A stretch of DNA of 64,000 nucleotides, taken from NCBI GenBank assembly GCA_964030785.1, contig OZ034979.1, positions 35,638,984 through 35,702,983 of the forward strand, written 5' to 3'. Under the pieces are notes generated by a model that did no database searches, was not told the DNA's origin, and saw only the letters and a list, made by a program, of their open reading frames with translations. Below, piece after piece: positions 1-12,665 of the stretch. The stretch comes from Siderastrea siderea. Taxonomy: Eukaryota; Cnidaria; Anthozoa; Scleractinia; Rhizangiidae. How positions within the stretch are numbered: the stretch's first letter is position 1; every line of letters starts with the position of its first letter. Position numbers and translations under genes: made by a program.

Positions 1-682
1 AGTTCCCTTGGTGGATGAGATGCTAGCCCACAGCTGGGTTTAATGCAAGCATTTTACTTGCCGAATGGCTTCTTAAACAGTTTTTTTACCATGAGCCAAA
101 TAAATATATAACACAACTGGGCACAATCAAAAATTAATATAAAGAAAAAGGCTGGTTCCAAGGATGGAAATAAAGAGATAAACTTTCTGATTTAATGTTC
201 TAGAGTCAACGTCACCTTCTAGCATCCGAAGCACCTTCACATCTTCATCAGTGATAATCCCTATTATGAATATCCCTTTTCACACATAACTTGTAACCAA
301 AAAGAGGCAGATCCAGGGATGCGGTTGAGAGGTTGCCCCTGCCCCCTCCCCTACCCCCGGACAAGTTTTTCTTTTTTTTTCCAATTTGTCAAAATTCCAG
401 TAATTTACAATCTGCTCCTTCAAAACTTACTGACAGAGAGAATTTACAGCAAGAGTCCAGATCCCTCTAGGTCCAGGGATGTTTGTCCCCCCCCCCCCCC
501 AACAAGTACTTCCAACTCCCCCCTTCAGAAAATCCTGGATCTGCCTCCGCCAAATATGGATGTGAGGGAACTTGGGCAGAAACTGCAAAATTTCCATCAG
601 TCCACATTCGACTACACTGCATCAAGAAACGTTATCGGCATTCTACTGGAAGGTCTCATTTAAAAATTACCACATCTCCTAC
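1..682 (-). other. KLHDC3 intron 3, no exon seen
   Basis: The stretch downstream of exon 3 in gene orientation shows no further kelch motif on the minus strand. It contains a C-run near 488-499 and pyrimidine-rich sequence. I read it as intron. Confidence 0.5.
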
Positions 683-3600
683 CTCTTCTTCGTATCCACC
701 AAAAATGTAAATCCTAGAATCAATTACACAGGCTGTGTGGCCATCCCTGGCTGCAGGAGGCCTTCCTTTCACTGCTGGTCTGGACCAGGATAATTTCTCT
801 AAACAAAAATAAAGTTGCATTTAACAATTAATCATTTTTGATTATTCAATATTATTCAATTCAATATTCATTTTTATATAAAAAAATAGTTTAAGTGCCC
901 TTTTACCTTGGTAGGCACATCAACACTCTCAAATTCACTTTTAATTACTTGCATCCACCCTCTCTTCACTTTCATACATGTACGTGGTATTTAACGAAGA
1001 ATTATTATAATTATGTTTTTTTATATAAAAGGGAGAAAGAATTGTTTCCCTCTATACATGTGATGTTGAACTAAAAACTAAGTTGAAAAATTCTTCCAGT
1101 GCATGAATAGTAAGAGGTGATACAACAAGTGGACAATGCAAGATTTCTTTTATTAATCTCATTCTCAAATTCAAATCTTGCTTCTAGACATCTACACTCT
1201 CTTACTTTTCAAATGATGTATTACGCTATGAAAGTCATTGATAAGCAGGAGAAAACATTAATTTTATTTATCTGTAACTGTTGGGCTGAAAAGTTGAAAA
1301 AATTCTTATTGGCTGCCCTGCAGTGACATTTGTTTCATCCAAACAGAAGAAGTATCCAGAAGTTATCAGTGTGACATTTTTCAGTACATTCCTCAGACTG
1401 TTTCATGGGGGCCTGGTGGAATTGCATTCAAAATGTCATCAATTTTCTCAGGCTATAGGAAACGTGGAAATCAGGGCCAGTTTCTAGGCCTACACTACTG
1501 ACATACATGTGTTAAAAGCCTATACACTCAGAGCTTGAACAGAAAACTTCCATCCCAAGTTCCCTTTTGGCAACTTGTTCTCAAGCTGTTCTGGCCCAGA
1601 CCACTTCCTCAATCATTTAACCCTTTCACTCCCAGAGTCAGTTATGGAGACATTAGGGTGACTCTAACTTCTGAGTCTGTGGATGAAATCCCATGGTGTG
1701 ACCATTCAAATGAAACCTCGTCAGCAGTACTCTCACATGGTCCAATAAGGATTTCACAAAATGAAATTTGGGATTCATCTTGAATTTTGATTTTAGGCAC
1801 TCTTGGGAGTAAAAGGGTATGGGTAAGCCCCAAATTGACATGTTAAAATTCAGTTGGAAACAACAGACATCAGCATACAAAGACTCTGGGAAATAAACAA
1901 CAGAGGTTATACAACTCATTCCTGGGGACTCTCAGTGAAGTTTTTTGCTTGAGCCTGAATTTTAATACAATATTTATTTATCACAAGAATTGGAAAAATT
2001 GTTCTTATCTGGAAGACCAGATAAACTTTTTGTCATCCCTAGCTAGCACCTCTGATCCTTTATAACTTGGTTGTAGGAATATTTTTAGACAGCTTACCAG
2101 TGTCAAAACAGAACAGTGTGTTACAGGCACCATGAGTATCATTCCTGCCACCAAATATATACACTAGGTCTCCGATGGCCGACGCACTGTGACCATATCT
2201 CATGTAGGGAACAGAATCACAGCCCTCAGGACTAGTTGGAGAGATCTTCATCCATCGACAGGGAACTGTTCATTAAATAATAGTAGAGCTAGAAATATTT
2301 AGATGTACTGATACTGACAGTATAGTAAAACCAAAATGAAAGTTATCACTCAGCCAGTCGCAACAGATTGGAACTTCCCAGTGAACCAGCCACAGCTGGG
2401 AACAAATAAAAGGTAACTGGGCCCAAGAAGGAACACGAAAGAATCAAGAAAGAACACAACCATTTTAAGTTTCACGCCAAATAAATATCATTATTCATGG
2501 TGCACGGAAATTCCCTATACTCCCCTCCAAGAACAGGAAAATATGGGCATACAAGCAGGGTTGTCAAAAGTTGCTGGCTGCCAGCAAAAATCACTGCCTT
2601 TTTCATTGGTATTTCACTTGGCATTTCTTTGCATTGCCAGCCTGTAAAATGCAGCCAACTACTTACTAATAGGAATTTTCCAACAAGCCTGGTACAAGTC
2701 ATGGTTGGTTTTGGTTTTCCTTATTGCGTGAGAAAGCTGCATAAGATTTTGGACCCAATCACAGAACACAGAAAAGCAAAACCAAAGCAAAGTGATTTAC
2801 TTTCGACACAATTGAAAACTGTGCTGTGAAGACAAATTATTAAGCTTACAGCAACCAATTCCACTGCTGTTGCAGACTCTGGCTTTTCAAACATGATGGA
2901 CTAGCTATGATTTGACTGCCATGATTCACCCATGCTCACAAGATGGCAAAAGACATGAATTTGCACGTCGATCTTCTAGCACTTTGCGGTACTTCTCAGG
3001 AAGCAATTCTCAGGAAGTTAATATTTCCTCTGTAAAGTCGTTTCATGTGCAAATTTCTATCATCTTGTGACCAAGGATGAATCACGATTTGCCGGCTATG
3101 ATTTACCTGCCATGAATAGCCCATGGTCACAAAATATAATCATGGAGATTTGCGCATCAAATGAGTCTTAATTAAGGAATATACTAACTTCCCAAAGCAT
3201 TAACAATCATAAAGAAGCAGATCAAGATTTGCAAATTTCCTTCCCTGCTTTGCGACTATGGGAGTGTCATGATGACCAAGTAATATTAGCCAGCGAATCA
3301 TGTTTAAAAACCCCAGTTCTGCACATCTGTGAAATGGGCTGGAAATGAATTATAAATTAAAGCACTGTCTACTGGTGGAAAAAGCAAATTAAAATCAAAA
3401 CATGGGAAATTGTCTTAACCACTAAATGTTTAAAACTGACACTTAAGAGAATACAGAGCAACTTAAATAAGAGGATTTCAAACGCTTGGGAGTTAAATGG
3501 CTGAGTTCATGCACGTAATTTACGAGATAAACATGTTTCCCACACTGCGTAATGACGTTAAATTTGCAAAAAGAATTAAAAACAGTTTTCTGGCTGTTTT

Positions 3601-4252
3601 TCTGATTGCCCTTTATACATTTTTGTTGGAGTTATCTCCTGTGCGTTATATCCATTGGCTAGTGTCTGAGATTATTTTTAGAACAAAAATAACAACAATA
3701 TACCCACTAGCTTGTGGCAACATAATTAATTAATCACAAATACAGAAAATTCGATACCATGGTAGACAAGCTTAGACAGAGCCGAATGTAATACACGCTT
3801 AGAAACTCCTTTGTGAATTCAGCAAAAATTATAGACTTTTAGCCTTGCAACAGTATCATGGGCCTTAAGTTGAACCTTCAGAAACAAAACGAAGGCTTTT
3901 ATGCAAATATTTCCTACACAGCGGTCCAAAAACAATGCATTTCCGGTAAGATTTCTACCCTCCTTTCTGAAGTGCGAACTATTAAAAAGACGTTCGCGAA
4001 TATTGTTTCTAGAGGGGATACATCCCGCGCATATTCCCGCAAAATTATCAAGCCTTGCTTAAAAACTGGAACAATAACTTCCACAGGCTTACCTGTATCG
4101 AAAACGTGGACGTCAATCTTGATTATTTGGTTGTATTCCTCTCCGGTGCAGTAACCACCAAAACTAAATATGAAACGATTTCGAACGGAGACTGCGGCAT
4201 GATTTACTCTTCTGGGACCTCCATCCACGGCTTGCGTCCACCTTATCGCCAT
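683..4252 (-). CDS. KLHDC3: KLHDC3-like kelch-repeat protein, first three coding exons (partial)
   Basis: Three exons were read on the minus strand: 4252-4093 (start ATG at 4252), 2265-2098 and 798-683. All have GT donors and AG acceptors, and phases agree (phase 1 at both junctions). Exon 1 encodes a start like that of human KLHDC3, with GGPRRVNHAAV followed by FSFGGYC and VHVF. Exon 2 holds the PYMRYGHSA and FGGRNDTHGACN kelch motifs. Exon 3 holds ARDGHTACVI and YIFGGYE. KLHDC3 is a beta-propeller kelch protein; the vertebrate protein is a substrate receptor of a CUL2 ubiquitin ligase. The remaining kelch exons were not found in positions 1-682 and should lie left of the window. Only the 5' portion is annotated here. 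Family assignment is strong; function in this organism is inferred. Confidence 0.88.
1650..1720 (+). repeat. Diverged single copy of the 105-bp repeat seen at 24.6 kb
   Basis: The sequence from GAGTCTGTGGATGAAATCCC onward, followed by a GTGACCATTCAAATGAAA stretch, matches the reverse complement of the tandem unit at 24556-25010. It sits in KLHDC3 intron 2, so the repeat family is dispersed as well as tandem. Confidence 0.6.
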
Positions 4253-5922
4253 AAGCAATCCTAAATCCTATTGTTAAAATTTTCTTTTACGAACTACTAA
4301 AACTCTAATGCTAAAAACGAATTCAAATTAAAACTTAAGAGCCGCTGTATCTCACTCTGTTTACTGCAAGAGAACTCAACCTCGCAAAAAATTTGAGAAT
4401 TTGAGAATTTCTAGGACATGCTGGTCAGCGGATTTAAGTAAAGTTAGTGAGCAGTTTGTCTGTCATGTAGAATATACACGAATTTTTCCTGTAACGAAGT
4501 ACTTTCAACAATATACTTTCAACCTGCTTTATTTGTCGCTTCCCTCAAAGCTAATGACATGTAAATGTAACGAAGAATTGCACGAAGACACTGCATAGTG
4601 ACCACCGTAATGCTGTTTTTTAAAGAGAATGCAGTGCACTGGAGCAATTCTTTGTTACATGTAGTGTAGTACATTTTTTTAGTTTGATCAGTGGGGTTTA
4701 AATTCGTAGAAGATTAAGAAGGGGGTGGTTTTTGTTTATTTGTATTTGTTTTGTTTTTTTACGAAGGCCAAGTTGTCGAATGGGCACTTAAACTTATTTT
4801 AAATATCGCGTGTGTTGTTAAGTGCTCCGTGCCTGAGGGCGATTCTTTACCATAACCCCCCCCCCCGAAAGTGTTACCCTTTCCCCTCCTCTCATCCTTT
4901 TCTTTCTCCCGCCCCCACTCCCCACCCCAAGGGGCTACTCTCAAATTTTGAGTAGAGTTTTGCCGGCCAGGACATGAAACTTTGACCCTTTTTTGGCCAC
5001 AACAGGAACTAGAAAAAGATTCAAGAACTTTCAACTGATTTTTAAATCATGTTATTAAAATAACATGTAACATTTACGGGTGCGTGTAGGACAACACCCT
5101 CTTTTTCGGGGTCTCCTTAGGACATAGGACAAAATACACACTCTTATTTTGGTTTTCTTTTAGGTGCTCATGCACTCGACTGGTTTGAAGAATACGTTTC
5201 CTCTTTGTCCAGCTGACCGGAGGCTTCTGCCAGGTGAAATCCATTTCTCGAAAGTTCGCCTTAATCCAAGAATTATCGAACGCTTGGTTAATAACATGCA
5301 TTTTTGCCAGCTGTCCGGAAAGTACATTGTACCTGAAATTCATTTCTCGGCGAAAGTTCATCTTAACCCAGGAATTTATTTTTCCGATCGCCATGGCCAA
5401 CCTTGTGATACTCACGACGGTCACCTCCAGTTCAACTCTGGTGGCTTTCATTATTGGGGGAAGGACTCCTAGATTAAAGTGACAGATCTAGACATGCTGG
5501 ACGGGAACTTTTGAAAAGGACTCCTAACTGAAGCCGGGATTATTTAAATCTCATTTCGAGGCGTTTCAGAATGCATTTGAATCACCATTGAGAGGTACCA
5601 TTTCTAAGAAGAAGTTGCGTTCACTTTCATTTTTTTTCCGGATTCGTCTTTCTTAAAAGAAACTAGCATACTTCTAGCAGTGGTCGTAAGATTATATATA
5701 ACACTTATTTCATGATTGACACATTTTCTTTTGTTATTCAACAACCTTTATTTAACTTACAACCCTGATGAATATTAACTAACTGAAAGTCCGGGGAGGG
5801 CTTGATTATGTAGCAGGGAAGAGCGGGGCTTATGAATTGAATTTATGAATATGAATAACGGATTTATCCGTATAAATCCCTCCTTTCAGGGATTTATCTG
5901 TATAAATCCCTCCTACAGGGAT
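4253..5922. other. Intergenic region with low-complexity tracts
   Basis: This is the region upstream of KLHDC3. No recognisable gene was found. It has a C-run near 4857-4866, pyrimidine-rich sequence to about 4925, and one copy of a dispersed 60-bp repeat (5091-5150). The longer open frames here show no family resemblance. Confidence 0.5.
5091..5150. repeat. Dispersed repeat, copy 1
   Basis: About 60 bp beginning ACAACACCCTCTTTTT and ending CACACTCTTATTTT recurs almost unchanged at 7993-8052 in the same orientation. The flanks differ, so this is a dispersed repeat core rather than a local tandem duplication. Confidence 0.7.
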
Positions 5923-6684
5923 TTATACAGATAAATAGGAAAACCCTGAATCCAACAGAACTTTCGGTGAAGAGTCTCCTAGCAGTCCGAGATTCCAAAG
6001 CTGGATTTCTTCCTGTTCTGAGAATGCCTGTGCTTCTTTTACCTTTGAACCAACACCCATACCAGTTAAACGTTTCATTTTGGCGTCCAGACAGTCTTGA
6101 AAATGTTTAAATGCGGGATCGGTGAAAACATTCAGGTCAGGCTGATCGTTCTCTCGCATGTGCCGCTGAAGACCACAGCAAAGTTGGTAAAGAGTGTTTG
6201 GCGGGTAAACGCTTCCTGGATCCTTTTTCTTACGAACTTCTACGACCAATTTGCTGAGCCAGTAATTAAGTTCCTCGTTGTTAGTGATATTGAGGATGTC
6301 AGGATTGACTTGGGGAAGTGTAACTCCACTTTCGCCTTCGATTGCTATCATTCCGTTTCGCTCCTCCGCCCATTCAGCCCAAGTACGAACTGCCCACGAT
6401 GTGTTTACTCTTGTATTTGGCGGTATTCTAGATTCCTTCCTCTTCTTAAGTTCTTCATCGTCCACTATGCAAATTTGCCTGTGTGTCGCTTTCGGTTTAT
6501 CCTTGAAGCTTCCCTCAGAAACTATTTTGCTTAATTCTTCCGCGCACGAATTTCTTGGAGCAGGCTCATCACTGCCTACTATTGGGTCGAAAATAGAACC
6601 CAAACTAAAATTGGGTTGTAGTATATCTTGCGAAAAACTATTTTGGGTCAGGAAAAGCTCTTCTTCGCTGTCCGTGATGTCCAT
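5923..6684 (-). pseudogene. Truncated Crypton-derived (ZMYM2/QRICH1/KIAA1958-like) protein
   Basis: A 253-residue frame starts at ATG 6684. It has an acidic N-terminus, then a region with NTSWAVRTWAEWAEER, a YPPNTLYQLCCGLQRH motif, and a segment ending in LGLLGDSSPKVLLD. This is the layout of the N-terminal, core-binding-like part of cnidarian and vertebrate proteins that descend from Crypton tyrosine recombinases (ZMYM2, QRICH1 and KIAA1958 families). The catalytic-like C-terminal half (DUF3504) is absent. The frame runs into short inverted repeats of the type GGGATTTATCTGTATAAATC at 5885-5937 and stops. A 3'-truncated copy or an exon whose continuation I cannot find are both possible; I favour truncation. 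Confidence 0.65.
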
Positions 6685-6999
6685 AATGACAAAGCATAAC
6701 CAAATGAATGAGTTGTTTGAAAGCCGTTCGTTCCGCCCTGGTGTACCGAAAAAAACTCGTAAACAAGATCAAAAGGAAAGACCAATAATAGAACACATCA
6801 ACCGAGAAACAAAGAAAATACAATGCATGGTCCCTTGTGGAGTCGGCGGAATATCAAAGTACAAAGAAGTCTATCGCTTTCCGCTGACAAATTCTCAAGA
6901 CATCTTCTCACAGTCCTGTGAAAAATCCCACATTAGGTCGCTTTTATTGTCTCTGACTAGATCCGATGAAGGTGTGAGAGTACTAATTAGCCGATATCA

Positions 7000-7005
<6 letters not shown>

Positions 7006-7036
<31 letters not shown>

Positions 7037-7082
7037 GAGGCTATCGGGCCTAGGGCCCTCGGGATGTATATGGATTAATACC
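7006..7082. repeat. Perfect 22-bp inverted repeat (hairpin)
   Basis: GGTATTAATCCATATACATC and two more bases at 7006-7027 are perfectly inverted at 7061-7082. The 33-base loop contains two CGGGCCTAG motifs. It lies about 320 bp from the 5' end of the truncated Crypton-derived frame and may mark an element terminus. Confidence 0.8.
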
Positions 7083-7250
7083 TCCGTTCTCGGTATTTAT
7101 CTCTTACTTGAAGCGGTACGAAACCTGGAATTTTCAACGAGGAGAGTGGGGGACTCCAATATAAAAGTAACGGGGGTCGGGTTTGAAGTAATGAATAAAA
7201 GAGTTACTTTCTAAAGAAACTGTAGTGCTGCATCGGTGGGGAAGTGAAAC

Positions 7251-7455
7251 AAAAATTTGGACTCATCAGCTGAGTTGATAAGGTAAATTGGCCACCGTAG
7301 ACAAACCGAAAGCTCACCTGTCGAGCGCTACGCTTCATTAGTGTCTTTCTATTCGATGTGACGAAAGGTTAACGCTCGAAACATCAACTCTCAATTTATC
7401 TACGGTGGCCAATTTACCTTACCAACCTCAGTTGAATCCAAATTTTTGTGGTTCG
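7251..7455. repeat. Foldback MITE-like repeat
   Basis: The left arm from GGTAAATTGGCCACCGTAGA outward (7251-7302) is repeated inverted at 7397-7450. The arms are about 50 bp and imperfect toward the outside, where both contain CAAAAATTTGGA. No coding capacity was seen. Confidence 0.7.
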
Positions 7456-9460
7456 CAGGAATGGTTCGATTCTTGTTTCCAGGCCCTGCCGGCTAAGAAG
7501 AACAGCCGTCTCTGGGGACAAATTAAGAGAGTGTTGCTTTTCAGTTCAGCTTGGGCGATCCATAATTAAACTCACAATATCATAAACGAGCGTGTTGTTA
7601 AATTTAGCAACTAAAGAGCCTCTTATTCATTCTTAGGGTAATTTCAGAAGTAATTCAAAACTAACAGGATACACAAATAATTACACTACACGAAATCAAC
7701 AACATGCAGCAATGTTTTAATGATCGTACAGAATGATATGACCAATGAACAGGATAGAAAGGACGGTTAGGAAAAGTGAAAAGGTGAATTGCTAGTATAG
7801 GCTGCGAACACCAAATCTAACTTGCGTTCGAGTTTGATTAAGTGAGGCACAGTCCCTAAGATAGCTTCAGTTTCTCCCGATCGATGTGAACAGTGTGCCC
7901 TTCAGACATTTTGAACGGGGGGCGGGGGAGGAGCACTTGACCCACGTTTGGGTATGGGGGTGCCGCTGAAATACCTACCGTATGCATGCAGCACAACACC
8001 CTCTTTTTAGGGGTCTGCTTAGGACATAGGACAAAATACACACTCTTATTTTACGCAATTCCGTTTAAAGTGTGTTAAAGATAGGCAAGCATCAGTCCGA
8101 TCTAGGATTTATTAAATACTGTATAAACCATATTTAACAACGACAATCGTGGAACCTGTTTAGGACAGAAAGGCCAAAAACCATACCCATTTGAGCGGTA
8201 TGTCCTCCCTATATAGGCCATATAAGGCAGTACCCCCGGTTTGAAGCGTGTATCATTCGCTTTCACATGTGGCATCACATGAACAGCTGTTTCGACCAAG
8301 TGCTGACTGTATCCGCATAATACAGGAGCATAACAATATAATGCAGGGCATCGCCAAGTGAAAAACTGATCTCGGAGTTGTCATTGCCAATTTTCACACT
8401 ACAACAAACAAACTTTATTTACAAACAACTTTAGTTTCACGGATTAATACGATAAAGCATTTCGTTTGATAGTCTTCTCGCTCAGTTCTGACAAATGTTT
8501 ACTTCTAATTTTATTTCCCTTTTTAATTATTTTGGACAATGGGAAATCGAGCTTGAAGGAAACGCTACGAGAAGTAATTAAATCGCAAAGTCGATTGTCT
8601 CGCGTTACCTCTATGTAGCTTTATTTTTAATACGCCAAAAATTTCAAGGATTTGCTATTCGCATGTAACAAAAACTGGATATATAAATGCATCACCGAGA
8701 ATGACCGAATAAAATAAAACTAGCATCTCTAACCAATTAGTTTTCTCTTCCACCTGAAAACCGTAAACCTGAAAAATTATCTGGATCGTAACATCCCATG
8801 AAATAAATTCATCTCCAAACATCGCCCTAAATCAGTACATGCGGCAATCCTTCCTATTTTGTTTAAATTCTACCTTCAAATAGACAACCGTATAGTCAAG
8901 AAAAAACGCTCACACTTTTCATATTTCACAACCTTCACTGAACCTACACTGTGTTAAATGGATTCCTACAAAGGATTAAGGTCAATAATGAGTTTTTGCC
9001 TAATTTTTTCCTGTTCAAAGCCATCTGTCCATAAATCCACTTTCAATGGAAAAGTACACAAGCGAACCGGGTATGTTTACTCACCAATATTTTTTATGTT
9101 GTTTTGCCACTTTTTGACGTCACTTTTAATTATTCGTCGACAGATCAATATTCAAATTTATAGAAGTAGATTCATGAGCCTCGCATTTTCAATTACAAGA
9201 AAACATCTGGAAGAACATCCGCGAACTACTTTGCAGAATTAATATAGTTTTTCGAGTTCTTTCACTTCTGTCAAAAATTGAAACTGTGGATGAAGTTATT
9301 CGAACGCGCAAGACCGTTTTTGCTAACGCACCCTACTGCAACAAATTCTTCCCTGTTAGTGTCAAAGTAGCCGACAAACGCGGCGTAATCGCAGCGGCAG
9401 TGCAATATTCTTCGACTTCAATGGTCTTTTCAAGCAGCTTTTCGTTCTAATATCTTAGCC
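7456..9460. other. Intergenic region upstream of the GPCR
   Basis: AT-rich sequence with no recognisable gene. It contains the second copy of the 60-bp dispersed repeat at 7993-8052. Short open frames here (for example 8958-9242) have no family resemblance. Confidence 0.5.
7993..8052. repeat. Dispersed repeat, copy 2
   Basis: Same orientation and nearly the same sequence as 5091-5150, with only a few substitutions. Confidence 0.7.
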
Positions 9461-10588
9461 ATGGAGGGCAACGATTCCAATATATCTTCTCTGGCACAGA
9501 ACAAGACTAACTACTCACTATGCGAGCATTTACCTCTGGAAATCTTCGATGTGGCCATGAAAAGTACCCTAATCGTCATTTTAATCTTATGTGTTTTGGG
9601 CAACAGTGCAGTATGCATAATCGTTTCTCGCCACTATCAGTTACACACGGTGACAAACGCTTTTTTGGTCAACATGGCGGTTATCCAGCTTTTCTTCGTG
9701 TTATTTTCCATCCCGCCGTACCTAAGACTGTCGTCCAGCTCCCATTTAATTCTAACTGAACAATGGCTTTGTGTCTTCGTTGGATTTGCTTTCGAGTGGT
9801 TCGCTGCTCTTTCAAGCCTTGCACTGACTCTTGTGGCCATCGAACGTTACTACATTATTAACAGTTCAAGCAGAAAGAAAATTTCTGCCAAAGCAACAGG
9901 AAAACTGATATTTGGTACATGTCTTTGGGCTTTGATCTTCGCCGTATTGTGGACAGCTCTAAAAGGTCGCAGTTCAGTCAACTGCTTGGCCCCGAACTTG
10001 ACATGCTTCCCCTTGCTAAGTGTTCAAAAAACAGAAACATTACGGATTCTCAACATCATCTACGTAGTTATGTGTTTTTTACTTCCGATGACTTTAATGG
10101 TGGGATTATTTTTGAAAATGTCCAAGTCGCTTTGGAGAGGTTCCATTGGTGTACGACCTCTGGGGGTTGGGAACCTAAAAACAATTCGTTTTTTCGCGGA
10201 AATCAAAACAACTCAGACCATGTTTTTAATATCCATTCTTCACCTCTGTTGTTGGCTGCCTATGTGCGTAACATCTCTTTATTTATCTTCTCGACGCGAA
10301 CAAGCGCATCGCTTGCAACTCTCGCAAGCTAAGGTTGTTAGCATATGTCTGGCTTTCGCTTCTTCTTGTATCAACCCCTTGATGTATGCGTTGAGAAACC
10401 CTCGATTTAGCATGATATTTAGACAAAGAAAGAGAAATGATGGGAAAAGAAGAGTACGTTTTCTTCAGAATCAGGAAAAACACGACGGAGTAACAGCTAA
10501 AGCAATCACCTGGGCACAAAAATCACAAGGCGCGTTTGTGTGTGACATGAGTCGAAGCGAGGAAACGTTAACCACATCTTCATATTAA
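9461..10588 (+). CDS. Intronless class A (rhodopsin-like) G protein-coupled receptor, orphan
   Basis: A 375-residue single-exon receptor. Its N-terminus carries three N-glycosylation sequons (NIS, NKT, NYS). Seven hydrophobic segments follow. Family signatures visible are GN in TM1 (VLGNSAV), a TM2 that lacks the usual LAxAD form (LVNMAVIQLFF), a conserved Cys before TM3 (EQWLCVF), AIERY at the end of TM3 in place of DRY, CCWLP in TM6 and NPLMY in TM7. No lysine sits at the retinal site in TM7, so it is not an opsin. The C-tail is basic and then Ser/Thr-rich, suitable for arrestin regulation. It should be a plasma-membrane receptor coupling to heterotrimeric G proteins. Ligand and subfamily cannot be told from sequence. 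Single-exon receptors of this type are common in cnidarians. Confidence 0.9.
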   Translation: MEGNDSNISSLAQNKTNYSLCEHLPLEIFDVAMKSTLIVILILCVLGNSAVCIIVSRHYQLHTVTNAFLVNMAVIQLFFVLFSIPPYLRLSSSSHLILTEQWLCVFVGFAFEWFAALSSLALTLVAIERYYIINSSSRKKISAKATGKLIFGTCLWALIFAVLWTALKGRSSVNCLAPNLTCFPLLSVQKTETLRILNIIYVVMCFLLPMTLMVGLFLKMSKSLWRGSIGVRPLGVGNLKTIRFFAEIKTTQTMFLISILHLCCWLPMCVTSLYLSSRREQAHRLQLSQAKVVSICLAFASSCINPLMYALRNPRFSMIFRQRKRNDGKRRVRFLQNQEKHDGVTAKAITWAQKSQGAFVCDMSRSEETLTTSSY

Positions 10589-10602
10589 CAACTTTTAAAC
10601 TG

Positions 10603-10608
10603 AATAAA
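10603..10608 (+). terminator. Polyadenylation signal of the GPCR
   Basis: AATAAA lies 14 bases after the stop codon region of the receptor, so a very short 3' UTR is predicted. Confidence 0.6.
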
Positions 10609-11196
10609 ATCTTATTTCAAAAGGAAAATGTTTTAATAATAGGTGTCCTAAATTTATTTTCAAAATATTGCCAAACAAATAGCTCCTCGGGAAACTATGT
10701 GTAAGTAGCTTTCGTTTCAAGATGTCTCAAAAGCCTCGAGAAAGCTAGAACTCATTAATAAGACTAATAAGGGTGGTTTTACACTGGCCCGTCAAAACAG
10801 AAGAAGAAAAAATGGCGGGTTTCGTGTTCGCTTTGAGTTTCCGAGCCTTTGCCGCTAAACAGCCTAAGTACAGCTACGGCGATTTTGCAATTTTTCACGA
10901 CAGGTGGTATCGCTGAATAAACGCTTCTCGCTGCATTTTGATAAGTGTTTATCGACTATTATGTCTTGACTGACACGAGCTAGAACGAGGTTAATTGAAT
11001 TCACTGTTCAGTTTTTCAAAAGCGGCAACACACAAGATGTTTTGACAAAAAAAAGTGGTGCTAAGAAAAATGAGTTGTCAGCTGTCTTCCTTTAAAAAAG
11101 ACCGAGTTTTTAAAGTAATGTTTCGAATTGTTTTGTACCATTTACAGCAATGATATTTACCCTTCACTTGAACATCTAAATTTAAAAAGTTCGTTC

Positions 11197-11198
<2 letters not shown>

Positions 11199-11250
<52 letters not shown>
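11199..11250 (+). repeat. (TG)n microsatellite
   Basis: An uninterrupted dinucleotide run of about 26 TG units. Confidence 0.97.
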
Positions 11251-11251
<1 letters not shown>

Positions 11252-11639
11252 TTTTTGTCCAAAGTATATCAATATTTACTAGTTCACATGATGAAAAAAA
11301 CTGGGCCAAAAAACTCTTTTTCCGTTACACCTGTTTCACTGGCGTACGGCCATATTCAAATCTGTCCTAGGTAAACAATAATTAAATTTTAGCATTATCA
11401 TTTTCCAGTATTTTCTAGATTATCTTTTGGCTTAGCCACACCGAAAGGCGTGCCAAAGCCTTATACCGTTTTGAACAGGAAGTCAATATCTGTATCAATT
11501 TTCGAAATTGTGAAGTTTGTCAAATGTTCTCTTTGATAATCTGATATCAAGGTACTTAATTTTACAAGGTACTTTTTGATGGCTTCATGTCATTAAGCCG
11601 ATAGATCATAACTTTTTTTAATTGTAGCTTAGATGATAC

Positions 11640-11775
11640 CCCTTTTCTAGTTAAATCTTATTTTTAAATGTATTTACCTTAACTACAGTATAGATTTTTA
11701 GTTTTAATATATTTTTCATTGTAAATTAATACACAATTCAGCCTCATACGGCTGCGATGAATTTTTTAAATAAAG
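11640..11775 (+). mobile_element. Probable 3' end of a truncated LINE
   Basis: The sequence ends in AATAAAGT and continues directly into a long ATCT microsatellite. A short 3' UTR, a terminal motif and a tetranucleotide tail is the usual end of CR1/L2-type LINEs. No coding part remains, so the family is inferred. Confidence 0.4.
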
Positions 11776-11887
<112 letters not shown>

Positions 11888-12369
11888 TATTTAATTTCCC
11901 GGTGTTTGTTGAAATCGTGATAAAGAAATTAAAACAGATAAATGGTGCCATGGTCATAAGTCGGTTTGCTTGTCTTTATTTTTTGTTTCCTCCCGTGTCC
12001 GGCAAGCTGGAAACTGGGGGCTAACAGTAGCCGACTCACCGGTTTAATAGGAAGTCGCTTAATGTAGGTTTGATTGTAGTAATCAAGTCAAGAAGGAAGA
12101 AGAAATTCTTGGATTCATTAGCTGGCAAGAGGAAATTTTAACCAAAGTTTTCCGTGTAATTTTGTTCAGCTTAGCCTGCAAAATAATTCTCTGTTTCAGT
12201 TTTTGTGATATCCCCATAGATCAGGGTTTCGTTAAGTGTGATTACTATTCACGTTGTTTCGCAAATCGAGCAAAAAAAACTATTGGGCCGGGTTGTTAAA
12301 AAAAATGGGGGAGGGGTGGGAGAGGAGTTTAAGGCCGTGTTCTATTGGGATCAACCGTTATTGGTTGGT

Positions 12370-12665
12370 TAGGATTTTTCATGTAATATATCAAACACGA
12401 GAAAGAGTGTTTCATCAGGATATCCAAACACCGAGAAGTGGGTTGAAAAAACGAGGCGCAGCCGAGTTTTTTTGACCGACTTCGAGGTGTTTGGATACCT
12501 GATGAAACACTCTTTCGAGTTTTTGATATGGCTTCTCAAACCATTCATAATTCTTGTAGAAATTCAAAGCAAAAGTTCGGGAAATTTTATGCTAATTAAG
12601 ATCCGGTATCCAAACCACCGTCACGGTAGTGATTTCCTTTGTTTTCTCTTTATGAATTATTAATG
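12370..12665. repeat. Dispersed foldback repeat, copy 1
   Basis: It contains an internal inverted pair: GGATATCCAAACACC near 12419 and GGTGTTTGGATACC near 12488, flanked by inverted copies of AGTGTTTCATCAG. The whole block recurs at 56867-57130 with scattered differences. Confidence 0.75.

Noticed and set aside
11078..11370. Cys-Val or Thr-His repeat peptides
   Set aside because: Translation of a TG microsatellite.
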